A DNA stretch of 64,000 nucleotides from Astrothelium macrocarpum (GCA_021030915.1 JAGEMR010000004.1:372001-436000); one strand, 5' to 3'; positions 52,880 through 64,000 are shown, counted from the stretch's first letter. Notes: a model not told the origin generated them from the letters alone. A program made the numbers and translations.

Positions 52880-55546
52880 TTACGATTCAACCACAGCTGA
52901 ACTTTCTTGCTCGCCGCTTTCTCTCAACTCCACATTCACCCTATTTCCATCATTCAATTCATCATTCTCCTCTTCCTTCCCATCCACTCCTTCATTTGGG
53001 ATTTCGACGGCGTCTTTCCCAGCGTACGGAGGTGGATCAAGCTGCTCTCCCCCTTCAACCCACACCTGAGCTAACTCTCGATCAATCTCTTCGCGACGCT
53101 TCTTCCACTCTCCAACCTTGGACAAGCGGTCGCGAAGCTCTTGCAACTCCTTCTCCACTGATGACTTCTCTCGTTCAGTGCCAATCCGCTGGAATTCCCA
53201 CTCCTCGCCTGTCTCGCCAAGGCCAAGAGTAAGAGTGAATGTATGATATCGCTTTAGCGACGCGCGTGTCGAGATGGTTATTAGAGCTAAGCAGATGGTC
53301 AGTCCTCTTGCTTCCAAATGAATTCGTTCCAAGTCTGGCTTACTTATCCCTTTCGCCTTGGCTCTCTCGTACAGCAAACCTTCAACATCACTACTCACTG
53401 CACTTGTGCCTTCATCCACAAACGCATACCTCGGCTCATGATGCAACAATCTCGCGATCCCCATCCGCTGTTTCTCCCCACCACTCAGCACATCCTTCCA
53501 TTCCTTTCGCGTATCCCACCCTCCTTCCCTTTCCGGCAAATACCCTAACCGAGCCTCCTCCAAAATCCGCGCCAACTCATCATCCTGCCTCCCGCTCCTC
53601 TTCATCTCCACCTCGGTATGCGGATAGATGACCTGGTCCCGCAGCGTCCCCGTACTCAAGTACGGCCGCTGCGGCAAGAACATGATCCCATCCATCCCGA
53701 TCCGCCGCGGCCGCGACACCAGCCCGCGATACACGGGCCACAACCCAGCGACAATCCGCGCGACGGCAGACTTGCCCACCCCGTTCGGCCCCGTGACCAG
53801 GACATGCGCCCCGCTCCTCACGACGACGCTCACGCCATCGATGAGCACCTCGCCCCCGGCGGGCCACACGGACGGCGCAACAACGGGTACGCCTTCCAGA
53901 CGCACGCCGTCGAAGCCGCGATGCACGGTGCCCTGCACGTCCGCCAGCGAGAGCGGCTCCGCGGAGAGATGGTGGGGTGGGTGGTATGCCGCGGCGTGGA
54001 CGCGGTGGAGGGTGGCGATGAGGGTGTAGACGCGCGCGGTGGCGCCCGCGAGCTCGGCCAGGTCCTTGATGCTGTACATGATGCGGCCCCCCGCGTCGGC
54101 GAGGGAGAGCATGAGGCGCTTGTTGGTGATGAAGGCTTTCATGCGGCTGCGCTCGCGCCCGCCGCCGGAGGAGGAGGAGGAGGAGGAGGAGGAGGAGGGC
54201 GAGGTGGAGGAGGATGAAGGGGTGGGTTTGGGCTCGGCGAGTTCGGTGATGCCGCCGAGACCGCCCCAGGCTGGGAGGAAGACGGGGAGGGAGGTGATGA
54301 GGTAGCCGAACGCGGACCAGGAGTATTTGAGGACAAAGTCTTCGAGCATGTTGTAGCGGATCTTGAGGCTGTAGATGCCTTCCATCCAGTGTTTGAGCTC
54401 CTTGAAGCCCTTGTCGAGGAAGATCTTTTCCATCTGATCGCCGCCGTAAAAAGCGACTTCCTCGGCGTTGGCGATGAGGCGGGAATGGAGAGAGCGGAAT
54501 TCGCCTTCCTTGCGGCCTTCAACGGCCTTGAGTTTACCGAACGGAGGCGAGAGTCGTCGAAGGATGGTGGCAGTGAGGAAGTAGTTGGCTAGGAGTCCAC
54601 TGAGTGCAAGCGGGCCGAGTGAGCGAAAGAGTTGGTAATTGAAGACGCAAAGATCAACGAAAGGTTTGCCAAGAGAGGAGTAGAGGGATGCGGCAGAGGC
54701 ACAGAATACAGTCAGGTCTTGGGTGATGAATTGATCTGCTCCTTCACCAACGCCGCCATCCAGATTTAGAAGTTTGTAGTAATTCAAGTTGTCATTGAGA
54801 TAAAGATCGTGGATGTAACGTGTGAGACGGGTTCGGAAAGCAATTGAAATCTTGGATTGGAGAAACTTGATCATGGCATTCACGTATGAGGCAACGCTTC
54901 CAATGCCACACCATTTGATGATGCCCCAGAGAAACAGTCGGCCATTTCCGGCGACAAGATCTCGGACGATCTCACCATCCAGTCGTGCCACAACGAGGGA
55001 GAGATAGGTGCGGAGAAGCAAGAAACCACTGTGTGAAAGTAGCAATCCAGTCTCCTTTGATGTCCATCTAGGTACCATGATATTCAACAGACTCAAAAAC
55101 TGGTGTAAAAAGGCCAGGTTCAGTCCTGGTTTAGTCTGTGGTGGAGGAACACCGAATGTCTGTCCATCGCCGAGACCTGACGCCCGTGGCGGCTGCAAAA
55201 ACAATCGTCGATGCGCATCAAAAGTTGTTGGTTTTGTCGGATGAATAGTGACGGCAGCAGTTGATTTCTTGTACGGCACATAGATTGTACGCGACCCATC
55301 CTTGCCTATGATGCCCGAGTTCCTGCGCATTAACCTCTTGGCATGTTTTTCTTCAGCGCGTTTCTTTCTCCACCACTGGTTGGCGCCATAGCCGCTGGCA
55401 ATGATGGATAGAGCGAGAGAGAGGACAGCGACGAGTCGAGTCGTTCGTGAAGAGCGCTTTACTTTTAAGCGAACGATATCGAGGTAGTAGGCATAGAGAG
55501 CGACGAGAGGGTCATTTGGAGGACGGAGAGTAGACTGAGCTGCCAT
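52880..55546 (-). CDS. Peroxisomal fatty-acyl ABC half-transporter (ABCD/Pxa type)
   Basis: Two exons on the minus strand, 55546-53344 and 53286-52880. The first TM segment (LVAVLSLALSIIASGYGA) follows a basic N-terminus. The ABC membrane domain has NLDGGVGEGADQFITQDL and the ABCD EAA-like loop NAEEVAFYGGDQMEK. The nucleotide-binding domain has Walker A GPNGVGKS, Q-loop region LPQRPYLSTGTLRDQVIYP, signature LSGGEKQRM, Walker B YAFVDEGTSA and H-loop region GITLITISTRASLKRY. In that last motif the usual switch His is Thr. It should import acyl-CoA into peroxisomes as a dimer with its partner half-transporter. A poly-Ser insert precedes the NBD. The tail is a charged coiled coil. Confidence 0.92.
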   Translation of the reverse strand: MAAQSTLRPPNDPLVALYAYYLDIVRLKVKRSSRTTRLVAVLSLALSIIASGYGANQWWRKKRAEEKHAKRLMRRNSGIIGKDGSRTIYVPYKKSTAAVTIHPTKPTTFDAHRRLFLQPPRASGLGDGQTFGVPPPQTKPGLNLAFLHQFLSLLNIMVPRWTSKETGLLLSHSGFLLLRTYLSLVVARLDGEIVRDLVAGNGRLFLWGIIKWCGIGSVASYVNAMIKFLQSKISIAFRTRLTRYIHDLYLNDNLNYYKLLNLDGGVGEGADQFITQDLTVFCASAASLYSSLGKPFVDLCVFNYQLFRSLGPLALSGLLANYFLTATILRRLSPPFGKLKAVEGRKEGEFRSLHSRLIANAEEVAFYGGDQMEKIFLDKGFKELKHWMEGIYSLKIRYNMLEDFVLKYSWSAFGYLITSLPVFLPAWGGLGGITELAEPKPTPSSSSTSPSSSSSSSSSSGGGRERSRMKAFITNKRLMLSLADAGGRIMYSIKDLAELAGATARVYTLIATLHRVHAAAYHPPHHLSAEPLSLADVQGTVHRGFDGVRLEGVPVVAPSVWPAGGEVLIDGVSVVVRSGAHVLVTGPNGVGKSAVARIVAGLWPVYRGLVSRPRRIGMDGIMFLPQRPYLSTGTLRDQVIYPHTEVEMKRSGRQDDELARILEEARLGYLPEREGGWDTRKEWKDVLSGGEKQRMGIARLLHHEPRYAFVDEGTSAVSSDVEGLLYERAKAKGISKPDLERIHLEARGLTICLALITISTRASLKRYHTFTLTLGLGETGEEWEFQRIGTEREKSSVEKELQELRDRLSKVGEWKKRREEIDRELAQVWVEGGEQLDPPPYAGKDAVEIPNEGVDGKEEENDELNDGNRVNVELRESGEQESSAVVES
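54160..54215. repeat. GGA/GAG trinucleotide repeat inside the ABC transporter gene
   Basis: About a dozen GAG/GGA units on the plus strand. Read on the minus strand they encode the poly-Ser tract between the membrane and nucleotide-binding domains. Confidence 0.8.
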
Positions 55547-56002
55547 GATGGGCAGCTTGTTAATGGACTAGCGATTGATGCCCATCATGTCCTCCTATGC
55601 CAGTGTAAGAGCATACGAGGTTGTTATCGTCGAAAATTGGAAACGGAGTTGATCAAAAGGCACGTCTGGCATGTGAAAGGCCTAAGATGGAGGTGGGCCG
55701 TGGCGAAGGGACCGGTTCTCCATTCTTGAAGAGCTCCAACCACGTTCAAGACTGATCTAAGCCTCATCTAATTCATCGATTGCAAATACGCAAGTTTCAG
55801 ACTAAAAGTGACAAGCAAAGATTCTGGCATTTGGAGCGCATTTCGCTGCGCGTCGAATAATCTGGTATCCCGATATTGGAACACAAAAAATTTTCTGACA
55901 AGGATTCGTGGGACATCCACGGATAATTGAAACTCTAGTAATCAAAAGGAGAGCCTTTCTTCCAATTAAAACCCATAAACCTCGAAACGGATCCGAGTAT
56001 TA
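55547..56002. other. Intergenic region upstream of the ABC transporter
   Basis: About 455 bases. It should contain the transporter promoter and the 3' flank of the next minus-strand gene. Confidence 0.4.
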
Positions 56003-59000
56003 TTATGAAACAGCCACCAGTCCAATTTCTCCTTCCAACTCTGGTATCAACGAACTCAATATATCAATATCCATATACTTCGCTCTTAGACTCTCCAAAG
56101 AATCCACTACCTTGATCACCTTCTCGGCCTCCTCGTGAGGCACGCCATCTCCACATTCACTAGCCTCCTCAGGCGCAAGCATCTTTGCGAACCCAGGTAA
56201 TGAAAGCGTGACTGCATCTCCGCCGTCATTTGTTTTCCCGACATCAACATGGTCGCTCACTTCAGGGAGCGCGCCATTCATGCTTTGAACGGCGCTAATC
56301 ATGTTCGCTAAGCTGGTGTTTCGGCTGTGCCCTGTGCTTGTATTCGCGCTGGAGCTTGGACTTAGTCCAACGTCGCTCAGACTAGTTGTGGACCAGCAAA
56401 CGCTACTGGCACTATCACCGTGAACGGAGTCGCGGCTGTAATTTGATGATGCTGAAGATGGCGGTGAGGGCGGCATCCGTCCCGCAGCGGTGGCAGCGGC
56501 GATGTCATAAATTGAGATGCTTAGTTGGGATGAATTGGATAGAGGCGACTCCATCAGAGAGTCTACTTCATTTGCCCAAAGAAGCGGACTGGAGGAGATG
56601 GGTAAACCAGGCAGGGGGATGTCCACGGGGTCTAGCTGCAGTGGATTAAGTGTAGGGGTTCGCGCTTCTCGCGCTTGCTCTGAGAATGTCGTTTTTAGCC
56701 CTTCTGGCTGCAAGCGCGCTTCTTCCAATGCTGGTGCATGGTTCAACGGGGATCCATCTGAAGAACTCGAAGTTGAGTGAGCAGAAGTGCCAGCATCAAC
56801 GTTCGTCTCGTCAATATTCTCAACGCTGGCTTCATTCAGGCCATTGCCATAGCCATGAACAAGAATCTCGCAGAATTGGGGTGGTTTGATGGGGATGGGA
56901 GCTTTGATGGAACCAGTTCGCCTTTGGCTAAACCGCTTGGGAAGATGGAGATTTTTCCTGATGGATGATGTCCGGGTGACAGGAGCACTGGCACTCGTGA
57001 CGGTACGCGGGTTTAAAGGGCGGAGAGGTTGAGGGATACAAGATGGGTCTGTGTCGGCTCGGCGGTTAAAAGGAATGTTGGAAAAGAAATTATCAGTTTC
57101 GCAGTCAGGATGTATAGAGACCACAGAATTTCGGTGAGAGTCCGGTTCTTCAGACCCAGTTGACAAGGCTGATGAAGAGGAAGGCGTGATTGGCGATTCG
57201 ATTGGTGAAGCCAACGATGATTTTGAACTAAATGCCCATGGTGGAGTGCCAGCAGTCAAGCAGCAAAGCGGGTAAGTTGGTCCTTCAGTGTCCCGAACTT
57301 CGGGAGGAGCTCGAATAATAGAGATTAGCATTTGAACAACACCATAAATGAGCAGCCATCGAACTTTCCGAGCGTCCGAAACTGACACTTTCTCTTCTTG
57401 TGTCAAACTTAGGTCGTACTCAAAGCGTGCGTATTCTTTAACAAGAGAGCAAGACGTCAACGTCGGATCCTTGGAATTAGTAGCAGCGGCAAGAGCTGCC
57501 CCGACGGTGTGCTTGCGTTCTTTTTTTACATCCCAGGTACTCAACCTGATAGAGCGTCTGCTTTTCTGTGGCGGCGTTCGCTTTTCGACCGTATCATGTT
57601 CCGGTAGCAATGGCAGCTGATATGGGAGTGGATCGTATTTGTGTCGACTATCAAAGGCATCCACATTTTGCAACACACATATGCCGCCGGATGCAGCCTT
57701 TTGAATGATGTCTGTGTTTTCTGTATCGGCAAGATAACTGTAAAGCTTGCTGAATTCGTCGTACATTGACCTGTAAAGAGATTTTGAGAAAGGCAAGCCT
57801 TCGGGTGGTGGCCAGTAACCAAATTTATGGACATAATAAGAATGGAGGAAAGAGCGAAACCGATCGAGATGAACCCGAGCACTTTCACTCAGTCCTAAGT
57901 GGGAGGACGAAAGGTCGTCGTCAAGAAAATTGCTCAATGACCGCGAAACGCGGCTAATATGCAGGTCCATTTCCAGGTACGCTCTTGTTATCAGTGCTTT
58001 GGTAACTCTTGAGATAGCATCGAACTCTGGACTCAAGCTGAGATTCTCGTTCATGCCAACGCAATGAACAAAGGCATCAATCCAGAGATCGCGCAATTCG
58101 AAATGCTCGGCGAATGAGAGCATCGCCAATGCATAGTCAGGACAATTCTCAAAATCAAGATATCCACTCTGCTCCAAGTAGGCTGTAAAATCCTGGACAT
58201 TGTCGACCTCCTCTTTTCGGAAAAGCATCATCCGGTCAAGCAAGTCTACCATCGATTTGCCCAGATGCTTGCCCACAAGAGGCTTGTGGAGCATCCAGGC
58301 AAAGAAGTTTCGAGTTGTTAAATGGTACAAGAATCTTTCTTCCTTTGGTATATCCTCAGGACATGGGATGAAAAGCTCAAATCTTGCGCTAGTAAAGCTT
58401 GCAGTGCTCGGATCAGTGCCACCACTGCTGAAATCCGAGCCAGTTGGAGAAACCGCATCTGATTTCGAAATCAATTGAGCTAGATAGATCTGGAACAAGG
58501 GACCACATTGCGCTTGTTTAAGTGACTCAAAGGGAACGCGAAGAGAGGGTCCTCTTCGAGAATGACCTTTGCTGTGAAAATGGACCAGGCAGTCTCCATC
58601 CGGAAACCATAGCTCTTCATCCTTGATCAACTTATTAGCTTATTGCAAGCTACTAGATAAAATAAAAGAAATACTTACTCGGCGAAGACCATCCCAGCTG
58701 CTGTACGTTCTAGTATTTCCGTCCCATCTCCTAATGTTCGTAGCTCTTTGCGGATTCCGTGGAAGAACAATTGGGATTGGCTGCTGTGATTTGTCCTCAA
58801 GCAGCGACTCAATAGCTGGATTCTCTGGAATTTTCGTGACAATACTTGGCCGGGAGAAGTTGGGAACGTTTGGTCGTGCTGGAGAGACGACGCGCTTTGC
58901 TGCCGGGGGCTGTGTAAGGAGCACCTTATTCTCACAATCCATGGTCATTGCCAGCCCCTGAGTACATGCTCGGGATGGTCTGGATGAGGATCTCCACGGT

Positions 59001-59029
59001 ATTTCTACCGGAGTGGAATGGCTACCCAT
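56003..59029 (-). CDS. Large Pezizomycotina protein, DUF8004-type
   Basis: Exons 59029-58679 and 58621-56003, with a 57-nt GTAAGT intron. The start is ATG at 59029 (MGSHSTPVEIPWRS). The first exon is disordered and leads to RRWDGNTRTYSSWDGLRR-DEELWF. The conserved half has CLVHFHSKGHSRRGPSLRVP, FELFIPCPEDIPKEERFLYH and FFAWMLHKPLVGKHLG, then VDLLDRM, KFGYWPPPEGLPFS, VRWLLIYGVVQMLISI and PLCCLTAGTPPWAF. The C-terminal half is Ser/Pro-rich. I recognise this as a widespread fungal family of unknown function. It has no catalytic motif, signal peptide or membrane segment that I can see. An adaptor-like intracellular role is a guess. Confidence 0.8.
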
Positions 59030-61782
59030 CACGACAACAATGGAGATTGGGGTGCTGCTTTGAGGGTAGGTTGGCGAAACCGTGTCCCCATCCGCGTGGG
59101 ACGGGGTTGAGCAAGTTATATCTCATTGTGCCCATGGCGAGAAGCAACGGGAACAACTTGGCAAGTTGCTTGCAGGCGCCGATGGCTAGGCCGTAGAGGA
59201 CAAGGGTGGTCTAAACAAGTCTCGGACAATGGGGAGGCGACGGCGTTGGATAAGCTGGAGTTTGGCGTCTTGACTTGCGGCTGGATCCACCAGATCTGCA
59301 GCCTTTGCAGAATCTCCCGCTAGCCTTCCCGATTGACGTCCGAAAAGGACGAGGACGCTGCGCCTTCTCGTGACGGTTCGCTTCCCAATTGGCTTTTCGG
59401 TGCCAGTTTCGACGGAGCTTACCCGTCTTAGGACCTAATCGTCCAAAATCAGGCACAATGCTTGCTTGTTCATGCAGTGGCCCTTGTCACAGCACAATTG
59501 ATTTATGCCACCAGGGCAAGCGATAATGGCTTTGGGCACTTTGGTCGAGATTTGGAGCATCGTGCCTCGGACTGCTCTCGAATCTCTGAGCAATGAGCAG
59601 CTCGTGTTGAAAAGCAAATGTCTCATTGCTTATCTCTCGTCAAACCAGGATGCAGAGACTTGAAGCAGCCATGTATGTGTGTCCACAAAATGCACGCAAA
59701 GATCTACAATAATAGACCCTTTACACATGCCAATTCCTGCCGCTGTCATCCTGCTACCGCAAAATAACAGATTGGTAGCTATCATAGATTGAACATGTAC
59801 AGGGATAAGTTGTCCGGACTTGAACTTGGCGTTTGAGATCTTGATTAGGGTTGCTGGCTGCATTTTGAGGCCTGGGGCCTGTGATATTATTCGGCACGTG
59901 TACCGTCCTAGGCAAGGTAGGTAGCCACATTCTTCAGTGCCAATATTCAAAATTAGAAATCCCACGAGGCAAGCAAGGGTCGGATAAATTCGCTTGGTCT
60001 AGCCCTGCGCATGTCATTATTCTGGACATTGTCCAGATCTTCTTCTTCTACAGAGCTCTTTGCATGAGAGTAATTTCTTTGATTTTCCTCAGGAGACAAA
60101 CTGTTGAAGTTGCGTGGCATCGTCCACGGATGATTCCACGGTTACCGTAGTGTCCTTCCGTGGTAAAGAAGACCAGCATAAGTGGCCACTGTAGGTGATG
60201 ACATCGCGCCCGGCTCTCCACGCCAACGCCGACTGAGCTTCCTACCTACCATAACTCTGTAAACATCCACGTCCCGTCATGATTTGGCTAGCCGTGCTTT
60301 TTAGATTGGCTTATAGGTTGTAGATCCACGATCAAGTCCGGTACCCCATATCATTTTTCCGAAGAATCTTGCATCGCCGGAAGGAGGTAGAATATGCGAC
60401 ACACTAGGAAAGGTTCTCACCATCAAATCGAGGATTGAATGCCCATGGTTTCGCGAATTATGTGCATGAATTCAAAGCAGATGCTATGCCGTATAATTTC
60501 CGATCGAATATGCAACCACTGAAAGCCTGTGATGGTGGTGCCACCGTCTAAGCTTGTTTACCGCATAACGTTGAAGGTATTGCATTGGTTGCCTATGATA
60601 CTATGATACCGCCGTTGTGGCTGCATACATCTGGCTAGCGCTGGACAAAGAGTGGTATCCCCTGTGTTGAGTCTGCTAGTATAAGATGCCCTTAAATTTA
60701 CCAGCGTTCTAAATGCATTACCACCCACAACTTTCCAGATGAAATCATAGCGCAAGTAGTCGACTCAGCATTAGCTTAGAATTCCTCGGATACCACCCTT
60801 CTTAATCACTGAGAACCTGATGACGAGGACTTTCTTAGAATTTAGTAGTATGAATCCAAAGAAGTCTAATGATAAAGCCAGTCGTGAAGGGAGTGCCTTG
60901 CATTCAGCTCTGGAGTAGTTAAACCAATTCTGGTCATGCAAGTAACAAACCGTAACAGCTCAATGGTCACGGAAGTTGAGTCCTTCACATGCCCTTTGCC
61001 TTTGTGGGCCGACGTCGTCGACGGACTGCTTGTTCTCCAATTCTCTGATTCTGTAAAATCTACGAACAAGTGAGAAGAGGAATGCAGCTAAAATCGACAT
61101 CGACATCTTAACTGAGCCATCAATCTATTTTCTGCATTAGCAATGCTATGGAACATTCGAAACTTCTCAAGATGACTTCTTGTAAAGTAGAGAACGCAAA
61201 ATCACAGCTCCAGAGGTCTTCAGGCTGCATGTACTGTTTCTGAATAAGTGGCTTATGTGTATGGTGCTCGTGAAAATCTGCTCACGGGTGGCTTCTAAAG
61301 AGATTCGCGTTGAGCAGACCTGTAGGAAGGTCAATCCATTTGTAGAGACAGCATGCTCCCATACAGAACAATGAGGTCCGTTTGCACAACGTGAGGACGT
61401 CCAATCTACGCAGGGTAGTAGGTAGGCAAGGGGTTTCGAAGGGTAAAACTCGAAGGGTGAAACGCGCGCGTCCATTGCTACGTCATCCTCAAAACAAAGA
61501 GCGACGTGTGGCATCATCCCCCACACATCCAACTCAAACGGTCAGCTTTCTCGTCGCTCCAACACTTTGACCACATGGCAATGGCAAATGTCGTTTGTGC
61601 CCCTCTCCTGCGCCGTACGATCGATCATGGGCGTGTCTCTGGGTATTACGTTTCCGCTGAACCTGTCTTCAAGCAACGTAACCTCCACATTTCCGAATGC
61701 TCTCTGAAACAATCTTATAGAACAAGTTTCGCTGATACAATACCAATAACCTAATGACCGTTTTGGAGAGGAAGTAGAAATC
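59030..61782. other. Gene-free stretch of 2.75 kb
   Basis: Short frames on both strands show no domain or splice pattern I can support. It holds the promoters of the flanking divergent genes (59029 minus, 61783 plus). No repeat was recognised. Confidence 0.4.
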
Positions 61783-63478
61783 ATGACTTCAGCCACACTC
61801 ATCATCCTCGAATTCGAACAATGCCTCGACAGACAATCAGAACCAGGTAGCAATCGAGCTGCACTTGAGGAGACACTCAGTCTTATACGAGGAGGCTCCA
61901 ATTGCGATTTTCTTTACAAAGGATGTGTTCTCGGGTGTCCCAAGAAATTTGTACTTCTTGTCGGTATGAGATACTTCAAACTCTAACAACCAAATTAAAA
62001 TAAGAAAAACTGATGTCTCCTTCCCAGGTTGGACAACCGAGTCGTGCGCACCCTCACTCGAATCATTACTTCCATATCTTGCCACTCTTCCCTCCGCTCG
62101 TCACCTACAGTTTCCCATGGTTCTTGATAGTATGAGTTCTTCGGAATCCCCAGTGGCTTGTGATATCCACACTTTGCATTTACCACAGTCCTCAAAGTCT
62201 TCCTTTACAGAGAAGTCACCACCTTCATCCGCAGATGTCGGCTTGACTGATCGTATCGAAGCCCTCAAACTCAATCCATACATATCAGGGAATCCTATAA
62301 ACCGGAGGAGTGTGACAGCACACATGCCATACACGGCGGGTATGAGAGCGTTCAGGGATTGCTATCGCGCTTGGTCTCAGACTGCCAACCTCACTCATGA
62401 GCAGGAGGCTGCGGCTCAAGCGGGCAAGAGCAGCGATATCGATGATGAAGATTACGTTATCATCGTCCAATGGCGCGGTCGTCAGAGTGGCGAAGCCTTC
62501 AAAAACCCAACAATAGAAACAGAGAATTTGAAACCCGATATCTGGCAAACGCACTTCATCGCCGAGCTTGATCAGCTCCAAGAATATGGCGTTACTCACA
62601 AAGAGTTTTGCGTCGATTGGGAGCATGTTCCGATGCCCGACCGCCGCCAGTCCGCATCTCAAGCTCTCTTGCAGCTCTCGCGTTCGCAATCGCTATCTCG
62701 CTCGCGATCCCAATCCATGAATTCGCCGAGCAATCCATCGCGGTCTCAATCTTTGCATCAGCGTACCCGCAGCCAATCATTCAACCGCGACCAGCGACCT
62801 TCAATTAGCGACGAATTACCACGTAGCTCGTTCGATGCGCGCGAACGCAGTCAATCCCTCGGCGAGCGGCGCAATTCGATTGGCGAAGTTCGCAATCAGG
62901 AAGTCGGGCGTGCCATTGAGCAGCGACAGAGCTTGAGTCTGCGGGAGATATCCAAGTTTCAATTCGAAGCCGATTCGGACTCCGAGGATGACGATGGTGA
63001 GGATGCGGAGGATGTGGAGCATAAAAGAAAGGACAGCGGGACCGGACTATCGAACACAAGTGGTGGCGGTTTAGGCGAGATTCGTGAGGAGGAAGAAGAT
63101 GAGTCTGGCGAGTTGCGAGAGAGCGTCGCAAATCTACACTGTGCAGTCGCTCAGCCAACGCAGGTTGAGTCGGCGCGCGCAAAGCTTGAAGGAAGTCCTT
63201 CGGTGAGCGAGAGCACGGAGAAAGGACCAGTGCCAATGCGCGGCAGTCTTATTGATGAAGCACATGAGAGGCTTCGTACGGGATCGCGACTTGGTCCGGA
63301 GAAACGTCAACGCAAGAAGAGATATAGTGCATTGCTTGAGAAAGATGACGAGGAGAAGCAGGAGGAACCCAAAGGTCCTGGTCTTAGTCGCACGAAGACG
63401 CTCCCTATGCAGGCGAGAGACAGTCTGAAATTGGAGTTGAGCAAATCAAGAATGGAAAGAATGAGCTCGGTGCACTGA
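61783..63478 (+). CDS. Unknown protein, possible dimeric alpha/beta-barrel domains plus RS-rich tail
   Basis: Exons 61783-61963 and 62028-63478, joined at LLVG-WTTESCAPSL. The N-terminal 110 residues (MTSATLIILEFEQCLDRQ, ALEETLSLIRGGSNCDFLYK, KKFVLLVGWTTESCAPSLES) resemble the layout of antibiotic-monooxygenase-like dimeric barrels. A second similar block may follow (DDEDYVIIVQWRGRQSGEAF, then WQTHFIAELDQL). From about residue 225 the protein is disordered, with repeated RSQSLSRSRSQS-like units, an acidic stretch and a basic KRQRKKRYS patch. The function is not known. An additional upstream exon cannot be excluded. Confidence 0.7.
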
Positions 63479-63696
63479 TTAGTAGGAATCAAAATCTCAT
63501 ACTGTATCATTAGCGGCGTTTTGCATATCTGTAATTTTAGCAAGGGCATTACACTCATCTGGTAGAATTTAAGATACATTCGTATGTGCGTCACTAACAG
63601 TCACAGTTGAACAAAATATGGTAAATTTGTAACGATGCGTAGTTATCTAAACCAAGAGAGCTATGCCTGATCTATGAAGCTTTCGTCCATAGAAGG

Positions 63697-64000
63697 CTAC
63701 GACCACCTCAACACCCAGTCCTGACTCCAAGCCCCTGCACTGGTTACATTGTTCAATCCTGTAACCTTCAAGATTTTATTCGCACTATCATATTGCACAC
63801 CACCAGCCAGGCTCTTTCCGTTCAACGTGATATTGTTTCCGTGACTCTCTACTCCCAGTACCGTCACATTTGCAAGTGCATTAGAGTCAACATAGGTGCC
63901 CCTCGCACTCGCGTACAAAGCCCCCTGTGTGGCAGTAAAGTCTACCCATAGCGTATCTGCCGGTTCGAGTGACTCTCCGTCGTCAATATACAATTGACCG
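63697..64000 (-). CDS. C-terminal part of a GH31 alpha-glucosidase (5' part outside window)
   Basis: The minus-strand frame is open from the window edge to the stop at 63697. It reads GQLYIDDGESLEPADTLWVD, then LANVTVLGVESHGNNITLNG and, at the very end, AGAWSQDWVLRW. DDGES and ANVTVLGV, with the final beta-sandwich, are typical of the C-terminal domains of secreted fungal family-31 alpha-glucosidases. The catalytic barrel is not in view. Confidence 0.82.
   Translation of the reverse strand, partial: GQLYIDDGESLEPADTLWVDFTATQGALYASARGTYVDSNALANVTVLGVESHGNNITLNGKSLAGGVQYDSANKILKVTGLNNVTSAGAWSQDWVLRWS

Noticed and set aside
53618..54217. Plus-strand open frame of 199 codons inside the ABC transporter
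   Set aside because: It is antisense to a well-supported exon, ends in Gly runs from the Ser-coding repeat, and has no domain.
1..64000. CRISPR arrays, rRNA or tRNA genes
   Set aside because: No regularly spaced repeat array, ribosomal RNA segment or clear tRNA A/B-box pair was noticed. A tRNA scan would be needed to be sure.

Overview
The window is nuclear DNA of a filamentous ascomycete (Pezizomycotina). The genes carry short GT..AG introns of about 45-100 nt, often with recognisable branch points. The gene content is typical of that group: WSC, HET-type and cupin relics, a fungal GT34 galactosyltransferase, a fungal F-box/propeller protein, a Kin4-like kinase and a CSN1 subunit. I cannot place it more precisely than subphylum. 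All exon structures below were deduced by joining reading frames at splice sites and by family resemblance; nothing was searched.

Layout. 0-1.5 kb: decayed WSC-domain cell-surface gene (-), running off the left edge. 1.9-4.3 kb: an SDR of the HSDL2 type (-) and a kappa-class GST/DsbA-like protein (+), divergently transcribed. 4.6-6.7 kb: GT34 glycosyltransferase with a coiled-coil tail. 7.5-8.9 kb: secreted GH5 endoglucanase. 9.0-9.7 kb: 2OG-Fe(II) oxygenase. 10.1-13.6 kb: FHA-forkhead (Fhl1-like) regulator. 14.3-15.3 kb: ESCRT-III Snf7. 15.8-16.3 kb: telomere-capping Ten1. 16.5-18.4 kb: F-box protein. 19.2-22.9 kb: Kin4-like kinase. 23.9-25.7 kb: isocitrate lyase.

26.3-38.2 kb is an accessory-looking stretch. 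It holds a frameshifted cupin relic, an MFS sugar-transporter relic with C-to-T type nonsense codons, an intact O-methyltransferase, a broken alpha/beta hydrolase lying between two copies of an AT-rich repeat, a Gly-rich repeat protein, a HET-like relic and an intact enoyl-reductase/MDR enzyme. It reads as the remains of a secondary-metabolite neighbourhood without a visible PKS or NRPS core. 38.2-47.1 kb has no gene I can support.

47.2-49.8 kb: a C2H2 zinc-finger regulator whose frame is broken by a single TGA, followed by CAATCA (the STOP-CAR-YYA leaky-stop context) and then by 166 well-formed in-frame codons. 50.7-52.4 kb: COP9 signalosome subunit 1. 52.9-55.5 kb: peroxisomal ABC half-transporter (Pxa/ABCD). 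56.0-59.0 kb: large DUF8004-type protein. 61.8-63.5 kb: possible dimeric-barrel protein with an RS-rich tail. 63.7 kb to the end: C-terminus of a GH31 alpha-glucosidase.

Functional links: isocitrate lyase (glyoxylate cycle) and the ABCD transporter (fatty-acyl import into peroxisomes) both serve growth on fatty acids. GH5 and GH31 are extracellular polysaccharide enzymes. CSN1 and the F-box protein both act in the SCF/cullin ubiquitin system. The most notable observation is the putative recoded stop in the zinc-finger gene. The RIP-like decay around 27-28 kb and the repeat pair at 31.7-32.8 kb come next.
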